From contig JAIBCL010000003.1 of assembly GCA_019694165.1 (NCBI GenBank), positions 124,001 through 188,000 on the forward strand: a stretch of 64,000 nt of DNA, given 5' to 3'. The notes beneath the pieces are model-generated. The model searched no databases, was not told the origin of the DNA, and was given only the letters and a program-made list of their open reading frames with translations. The stretch comes from Verrucomicrobiaceae bacterium (GTDB lineage Bacteria > Verrucomicrobiota > Verrucomicrobiia > Verrucomicrobiales > Verrucomicrobiaceae). A program made the translations under genes and the position numbers. Shown here one piece after another: positions 8,983 to 17,028 of this stretch; the stretch's first letter is position 1, and each line of letters starts with the position of its first letter.

Positions 8983-9714
8983 ATGAAATCCTTGTATGCC
9001 CGATCTCAACTCTTCCGGTGGACGGTGGCCTTCGTCTTCATGAACGTCTTCCTGGTGCTCCACCTGATGGTTACACTGAGCGCCGCTCTGGCGCTTGATT
9101 TGCAAATCGATCAGCCCGCGCAGCTAGCGCTGGCGATGGGTGTTCAGATCGTTGTGCTCCTGCCACTGTGGATGCTGCTCGTCAGCGTGTTGCTTGCACC
9201 GCTTTTGCGTCTCGTCGGCGTGTTGCGGTATTACTCGCCCTATCTCGTCGTTACCCGTGCAGGGCGTGGAAAGCTGGACCTGCACGGTGCGACGATCTTT
9301 GACTACTTTCTGCTGTTTCGCTGGAGCGACCGGGGGCCTACTGCGGTTCGCAAGATTCTGATGTGGTATATCGACGGACTGCTGTCGCTTGCCCGTGAAA
9401 TCAAAGAGGGGCAGCTCCCCGCAGACATCAGGCTTACCGGGACTTCATACATCTTCAGCGCGAGCACTGCACGTCGCTACGGATTCGACCTCGAGCGTGC
9501 CGCCAGGTTTTCATGGGGTGGACTCCTCACCTATCCCACCCAAATCCTGACGTATAGCATCGCCAGAGGTCGCTGGGCGTTCCCACCTGTGCTCCGTGCC
9601 AAAAGGGCCACCATCGACGGTGCAACGCTCTGTTCTCAAATCTCCCGCTTGGAGCGGATGCGAAAGCGTTTGGGTTCCATCAACGGGGAGACTCCCAGGC
9701 AAACAATCGCATGA
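8983..9714 (+). CDS. Integral membrane protein of unknown function
   Basis: A 243-residue protein. The start at 8983 (MKSLYARSQLFRW) lies ten bases after the prolyl oligopeptidase stop. Two long hydrophobic segments (about residues 11-39 and 48-78) form an N-terminal membrane hairpin. The rest is a predicted cytoplasmic domain with many aromatic and basic residues and a TSYIFSASTARRYGFDLERA stretch. No family was recognised. Reading frame, GC-rich third positions and close spacing argue for a real gene. It is followed by 158 bases of non-coding sequence in which no clear terminator was seen. Confidence 0.6.
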   Translation: MKSLYARSQLFRWTVAFVFMNVFLVLHLMVTLSAALALDLQIDQPAQLALAMGVQIVVLLPLWMLLVSVLLAPLLRLVGVLRYYSPYLVVTRAGRGKLDLHGATIFDYFLLFRWSDRGPTAVRKILMWYIDGLLSLAREIKEGQLPADIRLTGTSYIFSASTARRYGFDLERAARFSWGGLLTYPTQILTYSIARGRWAFPPVLRAKRATIDGATLCSQISRLERMRKRLGSINGETPRQTIA

Positions 9715-9872
9715 CCGTCGCGCTCATACATTCTCTGGCACGATTCGCATCTGGTCACCCGTTCTCACGCCAATCTAACAGCCATCACGGTCGCGAAGCG
9801 CGAGACATGCACTGACCTAGGAATAGAAGTTCGGTCCGCCTTTTCCCCCAACTCGACAGCTCAACTACCATT

Positions 9873-11471
9873 GTGAAATCCATCGTTTCTCTCCTCGCCA
9901 TCGTCCTCTCCTCATCATGCCTTTTGTCCGCTGAGATTCAGGAAGGCGAGATGGCGGGCTATCTCTTCGCTCCCACCGAGCGCGTGCCGGAGGAGTTCAA
10001 CGGCGGCTTCTCGCTCTATGCGGCGGCGTGGCCGCTCGTCGGCACGTATCCGGGGCATCGGTTTCAGACAGGGCTCTGTGGCACGTGGATGCATCCGCAG
10101 TGGTCGGAGGCGGAGAAGCCGAAGGAGAAATGCTACACGGACATCGAGGGCGGGCTCGGCTGGTGGCGCGACACGCATTTTCCGACGATCACACCGAAGT
10201 TCATCATGGGCGGCGTGGGACCAAACTTCTCGGTGATCGCCAACGGTCCCGGTTATGGCGCGGGCACTTGGGAAAAGCCGCGCGGTCAGTATGGCGTGGC
10301 GCAACTCAGCCCATGGCTGCTGATGCCGCTGGATGGTTTGAACCTCAAGCAAGGCACCAGCGGCGAGTTGTTTGGCTATGGCTATCTGCCGTTGCCGCTC
10401 ACGAACAAGAAGAGCACCACCGCAGGCAAAAATGTGCCGACCGGCAACCAGTGCTGGACGCTGTTTTTGAGCACCGGCAACTTCAAAGGCCCCGTGGCTT
10501 TCTTCACGCCGTTCTTCTGGTCGCAGGCGCTCATCGAGCATCCCGAGTGGACCGGCAAGCTGCTCGACTCCTGCCCCGCGGGCCCGAACAAGCCGATCCA
10601 AATGGAGACGCAACATGTGCCCGCGATTCTGACCGACAAGCAGGCACGCGTCGCGCCCACACGCTTCCCGATTGGTGCCGATGGCACCTCCGCCGTTCTG
10701 CATCGACTCACCGCGTATAAAAAGGAAGCGCTGTGGGAGGATGTGCAGCGTTGGTTCGCTGGCGGCGCCGTGGCCGATGGCAAGATCAAGATGGAAGCGG
10801 CAGTGATCCATCCCTTCAAAGAAGGCGGTGGTTCGAACTGGAGCATCTACCCGCCGAACACGAAACGTGACGACAAGATTCCGCTCACCTGGAATGCTTT
10901 CGCGACTTCGTTCACGCCGGACCCGATCACCTTTGGCTACAAGTGGAACGAACAACTCACGCGCCGCGAAGGTTCACTCGTCGTGCTTCCAGAGTATTAT
11001 CAACTCGGCACCAATCCGCGTAACAGCAAACCGCAGTGGCAGGTCATTGATGCGAAGCAAGTCTCCGACGTGAAGCTGACCGAGCATCGATTTGAAACGC
11101 CGAAGGAGAATGCGCAGGAGCCACGCACGACACCAGATGATGCTAATAGCTGCTGGAAGACGCCCGGCCCAAAGGCGGGGCCGTTCAAAGCCAAGCTCGG
11201 CGATGGCAGCACGGTCACGTATTACTGGTATCGCTTCGCCGATCAGCCCGCGATGCTGAATGCCGACCTCACACCTGAAGAACGCGAGCAGGTGCAGCAA
11301 CGCGTCGAAAAACTGCATCGCGCGTGGACGAAGGATCGCAATTACCTTGCCCCGCCCGACCTCGGCAAGCTGGCGGATATTGACCCAGCGCTGGTCCTCA
11401 CGCCGCCGAAGGGTTTTGAAGTCGGCTACGTGCCCATCGCGACGCGGCAGGAATTGGACGGCCCGCAGTAG
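9873..11471 (+). CDS. Exported protein of unknown function, conserved-hypothetical type
   Basis: A 532-residue protein starting with GTG at 9873; this start gives a signal peptide (KSIVSLLAIVLSSSCLLSA). A cysteine at residue 16 sits within the hydrophobic segment, but the preceding residues do not form a good lipobox, so signal peptidase I cleavage is more likely than lipidation. The mature protein is rich in Trp, Tyr, Gly and Pro (GGLGWWRDTHFP, GYGAGTWEKPRGQYG), as in secreted beta-rich proteins. No known domain or active-site motif was recognised. It stands alone between an unannotated 158-base gap and the SNF2 helicase gene. Confidence 0.65.
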   Translation: MKSIVSLLAIVLSSSCLLSAEIQEGEMAGYLFAPTERVPEEFNGGFSLYAAAWPLVGTYPGHRFQTGLCGTWMHPQWSEAEKPKEKCYTDIEGGLGWWRDTHFPTITPKFIMGGVGPNFSVIANGPGYGAGTWEKPRGQYGVAQLSPWLLMPLDGLNLKQGTSGELFGYGYLPLPLTNKKSTTAGKNVPTGNQCWTLFLSTGNFKGPVAFFTPFFWSQALIEHPEWTGKLLDSCPAGPNKPIQMETQHVPAILTDKQARVAPTRFPIGADGTSAVLHRLTAYKKEALWEDVQRWFAGGAVADGKIKMEAAVIHPFKEGGGSNWSIYPPNTKRDDKIPLTWNAFATSFTPDPITFGYKWNEQLTRREGSLVVLPEYYQLGTNPRNSKPQWQVIDAKQVSDVKLTEHRFETPKENAQEPRTTPDDANSCWKTPGPKAGPFKAKLGDGSTVTYYWYRFADQPAMLNADLTPEEREQVQQRVEKLHRAWTKDRNYLAPPDLGKLADIDPALVLTPPKGFEVGYVPIATRQELDGPQ

Positions 11472-11612
11472 CCGGCAACCAACCCACACACCCATTGCAG
11501 TCTCAACTATCGCAGCTTCAGCTTTGTCCGTCGGACAGGCCGTAGCAAAGCATGTGCTGCGATTCGTGCGGACTTGCATTCCCCTGCCCTCCCCGGCACC
11601 CTCGGCACTACC

Positions 11613-14300
11613 ATGCCTACCAAGCCCTCCGCCCAGCTTACGCTCCACGACAAGCTCTCGCGTCTGAACATCATCCAGGCAAAGAAACTGCTCGGCCCCG
11701 CAGCGGCTGCGCTTCTGCCAAAGGCCGGTCGCGAGGAGATCGACATCGCTTCGCAGGTGCTCTTCACGGCGGATCAATTCCAGATCGTGTATCCCGTGAA
11801 GCAGTTCGTCGTGACGCTGTCCTTGCATCCGAGCTACCGCGACCGTTTGCAAGTCGTGTGCAGTCATGAGGGCGAGGCGGCGGACTACTATCGGGCTGCG
11901 ACCATTGCTTTGATTCTGGAAGAAAAGCTGGCGCTCGGCCTGTCTGCGCCGCCGAATGAGAACACGCCGTGGGAACTCATTCCCGAGCACGAGCTGGAGA
12001 ACCGCGCCATCGCCGAGCGCATCAAACGCGCTGCCGAGGAAGTGATGAAGATAACCGCAGCGGACAACGCCACGCCGTGGACCGACTACACCGTCACCAG
12101 CGCAACGAGTGGGAAGTCGTATCGCGTCACCCTGCGTGGAATGCAGCGCGGGCAGAGCTTCTGCACCTGCCCGGACTTCCGCAAGAACCGCCTCGGCCTG
12201 TGCAAGCACGTCATCAAAGTGCAGGAGCACGCGAAGAAGAAGTTCGATGCTGCGGCGCTGAAGAAGACGCCGAAGCCAGAGCGCCTCGGCGTCTTCGCGC
12301 GCTACGATGGCGACGTGCGCCTCGCTTTCGAAGTGCCCGCTCGACTCCACGACAACGTGCAGAAGATCATCGCGAAATGGGAGGACAAATTTGCGCAAAC
12401 TGATGCTGAGATCACCGCGCTGTTCGACACGATTCGCAGGCTCTCGCAGGCCGATGCTGACTTCGTTGTTTATCCCGACGCCGAGGAGATCATCAATCAA
12501 GCCGTGCATCGTCGGCACTTGACTGACTTGGTCGCTGAGATTCGCAAAGCGCCCGCGCAGCATCCGTTGCGAAAGGCACTGCTGCACACCGAGCTGCTGC
12601 CGTATCAAATGGACGGCATCGCTTTTGCCGCCGCCGCTGGACGCGCCGTGCTCGCGGACGAGATGGGTTTGGGCAAAACGATCCAGGGTGTCGGCGTCGC
12701 CGAGTTCATGGCGCGCTTCGCGGGTGTGCGGCGCGTGCTCGTGGTGTGTCCTGCTTCGTTGAAAAGCCAGTGGCTGGCGGAGATCCGGCGCTTCTGTGAC
12801 CGCAGCGTGCAAATCGTCGCAGGCAAGACCGCCCAGCGCACCGGGCAGTATGCGACGGGCGCGTTCTTCACCATCGCGAACTACGAGCAAGTGTTGCGCG
12901 ACTACCTCGACATCGAGCGCGCGTCGTGGGACCTCATCATTCTCGATGAAGGCCAGCGCATCAAAAACTGGGAGGCCAAGACGAGCCAGATCATCAAGAC
13001 GTTGCGCAGTCCCTTCGCGCTCGTTTTGACCGGCACACCGCTGGAGAACCGGCTCGATGATCTCTACAGCGTGGTCGAGTTCATCGACGACCGACGCCTC
13101 GGCCCCGCGTATCGATTCGTGCATGGGCATCGCATTGTGGATGATCACGGCAAGGTGCTCGGCTACAAGAACCTCGACGCCCTGCGCGAGCGCCTGCGCC
13201 CCATTTTGCTTCGACGCACGCGACAAAGCATCCAGCTCGATCTCCCGCCACGCAGCACTGAGATCGTGCGCATCCCAGCCACCGACGAGCAGAAGTCGCT
13301 GCACGATTCGCACATGCAAATCGTCGCGCAGATCACCAGCAAGGCATTCATCACCGAGATGGATTTGCTGCGCTTGCAGAAGGCCTTGCTCATGGCGCGC
13401 ATGAGTGCCGACAGCACGCAGCTCGTGGACAAGCAGCCGCCCGGCTTCTCCAGCAAGCTCGACCGCCTCGCTGAATTGCTCGAACAACTCATCGCCGAAC
13501 CGCAGCGGAAGATCATTCTCTTCAGCGAGTGGACCAGCATGCTCAATCTCATCGAGCCGATCTTGAAGAAGCTGAAAGCCAGCTTCGTGCGGCTCGACGG
13601 CCAGGTGCCGCAAAAGCAGCGCCAGCAGCTCGTGCATCGTTTTCAAACCGACGCGCAGTGCCGCTGCTTCCTCACCACGAATGCCGGCAGCACCGGGCTC
13701 AATCTGCAAGCCGCCGACACGGTCATCAATGTCGATCTCCCGTGGAACCCCGCGCTGCTGGAGCAACGCATCGCCCGCGCGCATCGCATGGGCCAGAAGC
13801 GAAAAGTGCAGGTCTATCTGCTCATCACCGAGACCACCATCGAAGAGAATCTGCTCGCCACGCTCAGCGCGAAACACGAGCTCGCCGCCGCCGTGCTCGA
13901 CCCCGACAGCGACTTGCGCGAAGTGCAGCTCCAAAGCGGCATGGACCAATTGAAGCGCCGCCTCGAAGTCCTCCTCGGCGCCAAGCCCGAAGCCGACCGC
14001 GACGTGACGCAGGAGCAAATCGTGCAGCAACAAATCACGACGCTGCAAGCCGAGCAAAAAGCCAAAATCGCCGAAGCCAGCGGCACGCTGCTGACAAGCG
14101 CCTTCAGCCTGCTCACGCAAGCCCTGCCGAACGCAAGCGCACCGGATGAAGCTGTGGTCACGGCGTTGAAGACGAGCCTGAGCCAATGCCTTGAACCCGC
14201 CGAGAACGGACAAACGAGACTGTCGATCACGCTGCCCGGACAGGAAGCCCTGGAAACCATGGCCCGCGCGCTGGCGACGTTGATGGCTGCAGCAAAGTAG
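11613..14300 (+). CDS. SWIM zinc-finger SNF2-family DNA helicase/translocase
   Basis: An 895-residue protein, taking the ATG at 11613 (MPTKPSAQL); an in-frame ATG 39 bases earlier is less likely. A SWIM zinc finger (CxC...CxH) is visible with Cys184, Cys186, Cys197 and His199. The SNF2 ATPase follows: motif I DEMGLGKT with Lys355, motif II DEGQ at 445-448 (Snf2 variant of DEAH), LTGTPLENR motif III, and the C-terminal helicase lobe with GSTGLNLQ and QRIARAHRMGQ (motifs V and VI). Such proteins translocate on double-stranded DNA and remodel protein-DNA complexes; bacterial SWIM-SNF2 proteins are linked to transcription or repair. The C-terminal 100 residues are a helical tail rich in Gln, Ala and Lys. 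It ends at the start of a palindromic repeat patch. Confidence 0.93.
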   Translation: MPTKPSAQLTLHDKLSRLNIIQAKKLLGPAAAALLPKAGREEIDIASQVLFTADQFQIVYPVKQFVVTLSLHPSYRDRLQVVCSHEGEAADYYRAATIALILEEKLALGLSAPPNENTPWELIPEHELENRAIAERIKRAAEEVMKITAADNATPWTDYTVTSATSGKSYRVTLRGMQRGQSFCTCPDFRKNRLGLCKHVIKVQEHAKKKFDAAALKKTPKPERLGVFARYDGDVRLAFEVPARLHDNVQKIIAKWEDKFAQTDAEITALFDTIRRLSQADADFVVYPDAEEIINQAVHRRHLTDLVAEIRKAPAQHPLRKALLHTELLPYQMDGIAFAAAAGRAVLADEMGLGKTIQGVGVAEFMARFAGVRRVLVVCPASLKSQWLAEIRRFCDRSVQIVAGKTAQRTGQYATGAFFTIANYEQVLRDYLDIERASWDLIILDEGQRIKNWEAKTSQIIKTLRSPFALVLTGTPLENRLDDLYSVVEFIDDRRLGPAYRFVHGHRIVDDHGKVLGYKNLDALRERLRPILLRRTRQSIQLDLPPRSTEIVRIPATDEQKSLHDSHMQIVAQITSKAFITEMDLLRLQKALLMARMSADSTQLVDKQPPGFSSKLDRLAELLEQLIAEPQRKIILFSEWTSMLNLIEPILKKLKASFVRLDGQVPQKQRQQLVHRFQTDAQCRCFLTTNAGSTGLNLQAADTVINVDLPWNPALLEQRIARAHRMGQKRKVQVYLLITETTIEENLLATLSAKHELAAAVLDPDSDLREVQLQSGMDQLKRRLEVLLGAKPEADRDVTQEQIVQQQITTLQAEQKAKIAEASGTLLTSAFSLLTQALPNASAPDEAVVTALKTSLSQCLEPAENGQTRLSITLPGQEALETMARALATLMAAAK

Positions 14301-14415
14301 TGCTGCGCTTTAGCGCGCACCAACTCCGCCGGGTCAGGAGACTTCGAGATCACAACACGAGGATCAAGTTTCTCAGACTGCCAGGCTCTCACGCGCTAAA
14401 GCGCATGACTACTTT
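14294..14415. repeat. REP-like inverted repeat pair downstream of the SNF2 gene
   Basis: Two 24-base arms, 14294-14317 and 14392-14415, are reverse complements except for two adjacent mismatches; the 14-base core contains GCGCTTTAGCGC, itself nearly palindromic. The arms are separated by 74 bases and overlap the last codons of the helicase gene. A further partial copy begins at 14439, where a 12-base stretch repeats 14289-14300 exactly and is followed by a related ACTTTAACTCGC core. The arrangement resembles REP/BIME-type extragenic palindromes. No neighbouring RAYT-type transposase is present in the window. Confidence 0.6.
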
Positions 14416-14688
14416 TGAGGGCGCACGTCGAAGCGGCGGCAGCAAAGTAGCTCCGAACTTTAACTCGCACAGCCTTCGTTATGCGGAAGAAGTCCGCCGC
14501 GCCGTCAGTGATTTCTGCGTTGCCGAAGCCGACCACAAAACTCGACAAGCAGATTCAGACGCCGAACCTGATCAGGAGAAGCGATGCAGGACTACGTCCC
14601 CGCACCTTGCAAAATCGTGATGGCGGCAGCACCAGCTCCGCGTTTTTCTTGGCACTCGTCGGCGAGACTACGGAAATACAAGCAGCCC
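14416..14688. other. Intergenic region before the ECF sigma factor gene, no gene supported
   Basis: This 273-base stretch includes the third repeat copy (from 14439) and open frames on both strands. The open frames give low-complexity Arg/Ser/Pro-rich translations without a recognisable start context. It presumably contains the promoter of the sigma factor operon, but no convincing -35/-10 pair could be picked out. Confidence 0.4.
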
Positions 14689-15219
14689 ATGAACGACACA
14701 TCCACAGGCACCGAAGCACTGATCCTGCTGCTCACTCAGCATCAGGAGGCGTTGTTTCGTTACATTTTCAGCCTCGTGCCGTGCGAGGCGGATGCGCGCG
14801 ATGTCTTGCAGGAGACGAGTGTGGCGCTGTTTCGGAAGTTCGATCAGTATGATGTTTCGCGGCCTTTCCTGCCGTGGGCTTACCGGTTTGCGTATCTGCA
14901 GGTGCAGAAGCATCGCGAGAAGTCGGCGCGATCGCCTCTGCTCTTCAGCGAGGATGTGATGGACCTGCTGGCGAACGAGCGCGCGCATCTGGAGCCGATG
15001 CTGAATGAGCGCCTGCGCTGGCTGGACAACTGCCTGGCCAAACTGTCGCCGTTGCACAAGGACCTCGTCACCAGTCGCTATGGTCTGCGTCAGGGCGCGG
15101 AGGAGTTGATGAAGCGATTCGCGATGAGCCGTCGCACATTGTTTCGCAATCTGGAACTGCTGCGTCAGCAGCTCCACGAATGCGTGTCGCAACATATTGC
15201 CGAGGAGAGTCCGTCATGA
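14689..15219 (+). CDS. ECF-type RNA polymerase sigma factor (Rhodopirellula/Verrucomicrobium family)
   Basis: A 176-residue sigma-70 family protein. The start at 14689 (MNDTSTGTEAL) was preferred to an in-frame upstream ATG because it fits the family length. Region 2 is visible as LLTQHQEALFRYIFSLVP...DARDVLQETSVALFRKFDQYD followed by PFLPWAYRFA; region 4 is the C-terminal helix-turn-helix with MKRFAMSRRTLFRNLELLRQQL. It directs RNA polymerase to a dedicated set of promoters. Its stop overlaps the start of the FecR-LamG gene as ATGA, the usual arrangement of this sigma family with a membrane regulator, which suggests that the downstream surface-protein genes belong to its regulon. Confidence 0.9.
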   Translation: MNDTSTGTEALILLLTQHQEALFRYIFSLVPCEADARDVLQETSVALFRKFDQYDVSRPFLPWAYRFAYLQVQKHREKSARSPLLFSEDVMDLLANERAHLEPMLNERLRWLDNCLAKLSPLHKDLVTSRYGLRQGAEELMKRFAMSRRTLFRNLELLRQQLHECVSQHIAEESPS

Positions 15220-16763
15220 ATGCCGAGTTGCTTCGCTCCCTCATCCACGCGCAGCTCGATGGCGAGATTACGCCCGAGCAGCACGCGCAGCTTGAGATCC
15301 TGTTGCGCGATGACTGGCAGGCGCGTCGTCTCTATCTCGAACTCGCGGATCAGCACGCGCGTCTGCTGCATCAGCCAGTGGTAAACACGGGCCGTCTGCA
15401 CGAAGCTAGCGCGCCGCGTGTCGTGGCTCGCTGGCATCGGTGGATCGCACCACTCTCGGCGGCAGCAGCAGTGATCGTGCTCACGGCAGTGCTGTGGCCT
15501 CGCATGTCAGCGACGGTCGTGGCGGATAAAGAAGCCACGGCCACCGGCGTGGCGATGCTGAGCCAGACACTCGATGCGGAGTTTGAGCAGACGCCAATGA
15601 TCCGCGGCGATGCCATCGTGCCTGGCAAGGTCAAGCTATCGAAGGGGCTCGCGCAGATTGATTTCTTCAGCGGTGCCACGGCTTTGATCGAGGGTCGCTG
15701 CGAGATCGAGATCGTCTCCGCGTGGGAGGCCCGTTGCCTCAGCGGTCGCGTGCGCGTGCATGTGCCGCCAGCGGCGAAGGGATTTATTCTTCATGCGCCG
15801 GACATGAAGCTCGAAGACCTCGGCACCGAGTTTGCGCTCAATGTTCAGGACCAAACGAGCGCCGTGCATGTCTTTGAAGGCGAAGTCATCGCGCACACCG
15901 CGCAGCCGCCCGCGAGCCTGAAGCAAGGCATGACGCTCGGCTCCACCGCGCAGGAGTTCCTGCCCGTGAGCGAACTGCAATCGCTCGTGAAGCAACGCGA
16001 GGCGCAGCGTTTTGCGGAGTGGCAGCAGTGGTCAATGGAGATGCGCAAGGACCCGCGACTCATCGCTTACTACACCTTCAAGCACTGGGAGGATGATCGC
16101 TGGGAGCGGCTGGTGAACAACTTCACTGAGCCACGTCGTCCGAGCCGCGCGGGCGGCATTGTCGGCGCACGTTGGACGCGGGGTCGCTGGCCAGAGAAGG
16201 AAGCGCTGGAGTTCAAGCGACCCGGCGATCGCGTGCGTCTGAACCTCGATGGCAGCTATCAAGCGCTCACGCTCGCCTGCTGGGTGAAGGTGGACAGTGT
16301 GGACAAAAAATACAGCGGCCTGCTGCTCACCGATGGCTACGACAACGGTGAGCCACACTGGCAGATCTATGAGGACGGTAGCCTCATGTTCTCCGTCATG
16401 TATCGGCCCAAAGGCGATGCGTCTGGCAAAGGCTGGAATCAGATGTATTACTCCAAGCCCGTCTTCAGCGCCGACAGCCTCGGACGCTGGCATCACATCG
16501 CCGTGACGTATGACAGCGAGACTGGAGAGGTGATCCAATACTTCGATGGTCAGGAAGTGAGCCGCGAAATCTCGCCGCTGCACAAACCGGGACGTCCCAT
16601 CACCTTCGGCCCCTGCGAGATTGGCAACTGGGGCCTGCCCACCGAGCGTCATCCCTTCCCCATCCGCAATCTCAATGGCGCGATCGATGAGTTCGCCATC
16701 TTCGACACAGTGCTCAGCGCCGCCGAACTCCGCGACATCTACCAGCACGGTGCGCCACAATGA
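15216..16763 (+). CDS. FecR-domain / LamG-domain membrane regulator
   Basis: A 515-residue protein, coupled to the sigma gene by ATGA. Residues 1-70 form a cytoplasmic helical segment (MNAELLRSLIHAQLDGEITPEQ) resembling anti-sigma domains that bind ECF factors. One membrane helix lies at about 78-96. Residues about 120-240 form a FecR-like domain (LSKGLAQIDFFSGATALIEG, DLGTEFALNVQ, VHVFEGEV). Residues about 330-505 form a LamG/concanavalin-type sandwich (LTLACWVKVD, GRWHHIAVTYDS, GAIDEFAIFD). The likely role is to sense an extracellular carbohydrate or surface cue with LamG and release the sigma factor. This is inferred from architecture and gene order. Confidence 0.88.
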   Translation: MNAELLRSLIHAQLDGEITPEQHAQLEILLRDDWQARRLYLELADQHARLLHQPVVNTGRLHEASAPRVVARWHRWIAPLSAAAAVIVLTAVLWPRMSATVVADKEATATGVAMLSQTLDAEFEQTPMIRGDAIVPGKVKLSKGLAQIDFFSGATALIEGRCEIEIVSAWEARCLSGRVRVHVPPAAKGFILHAPDMKLEDLGTEFALNVQDQTSAVHVFEGEVIAHTAQPPASLKQGMTLGSTAQEFLPVSELQSLVKQREAQRFAEWQQWSMEMRKDPRLIAYYTFKHWEDDRWERLVNNFTEPRRPSRAGGIVGARWTRGRWPEKEALEFKRPGDRVRLNLDGSYQALTLACWVKVDSVDKKYSGLLLTDGYDNGEPHWQIYEDGSLMFSVMYRPKGDASGKGWNQMYYSKPVFSADSLGRWHHIAVTYDSETGEVIQYFDGQEVSREISPLHKPGRPITFGPCEIGNWGLPTERHPFPIRNLNGAIDEFAIFDTVLSAAELRDIYQHGAPQ

Positions 16764-16812
16764 AGCTCATCATCGACATCAAGGTGCAAGGCCGCCGCCA
16801 CGTTTGACTCTC

Positions 16813-16989
16813 ATGCCCTCCAATCGCAACACCGCAGACCTCGACGAACTCGGCTACACGCCCCAGCAGCATTATCAAAAGCATCGGATCCGCCCCGAGG
16901 TGCAGGCCACGTCGTCACCCGAACTCCACGCACTGCTGGCTCTCGATGATCCGCGCAACGACGAGCTGGCCCGATCCGACATGCCATGA
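16813..16989 (+). CDS. Possible small protein of unknown function
   Basis: A 58-codon frame (MPSNRNTADLDELGYTP at its start) between the FecR-LamG gene and the DUF1549/DUF1553 gene. Roughly three quarters of its third codon positions are G or C, as in neighbouring genes, and the composition is soluble and acidic. No domain, signal peptide or metal motif was recognised. A 15-codon frame beginning at 16760, overlapping the upstream stop as ATGA, precedes it and may be a leader. Evidence for expression is indirect, so it could be chance. Confidence 0.4.
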   Translation: MPSNRNTADLDELGYTPQQHYQKHRIRPEVQATSSPELHALLALDDPRNDELARSDMP

Positions 16990-17028
16990 AGCGGCTTCCC
17001 TCCCTCCAAAGCATCGTAACCGATCCCC

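Noticed and set aside
10974-14213. A 1079-residue open frame on the minus strand opposite the SNF2 helicase
   Set aside because: It is a codon-bias shadow of the plus-strand gene: the translation is rich in Arg, Leu, His and Glu and shows no domain, while the plus strand has a complete set of SNF2 motifs.
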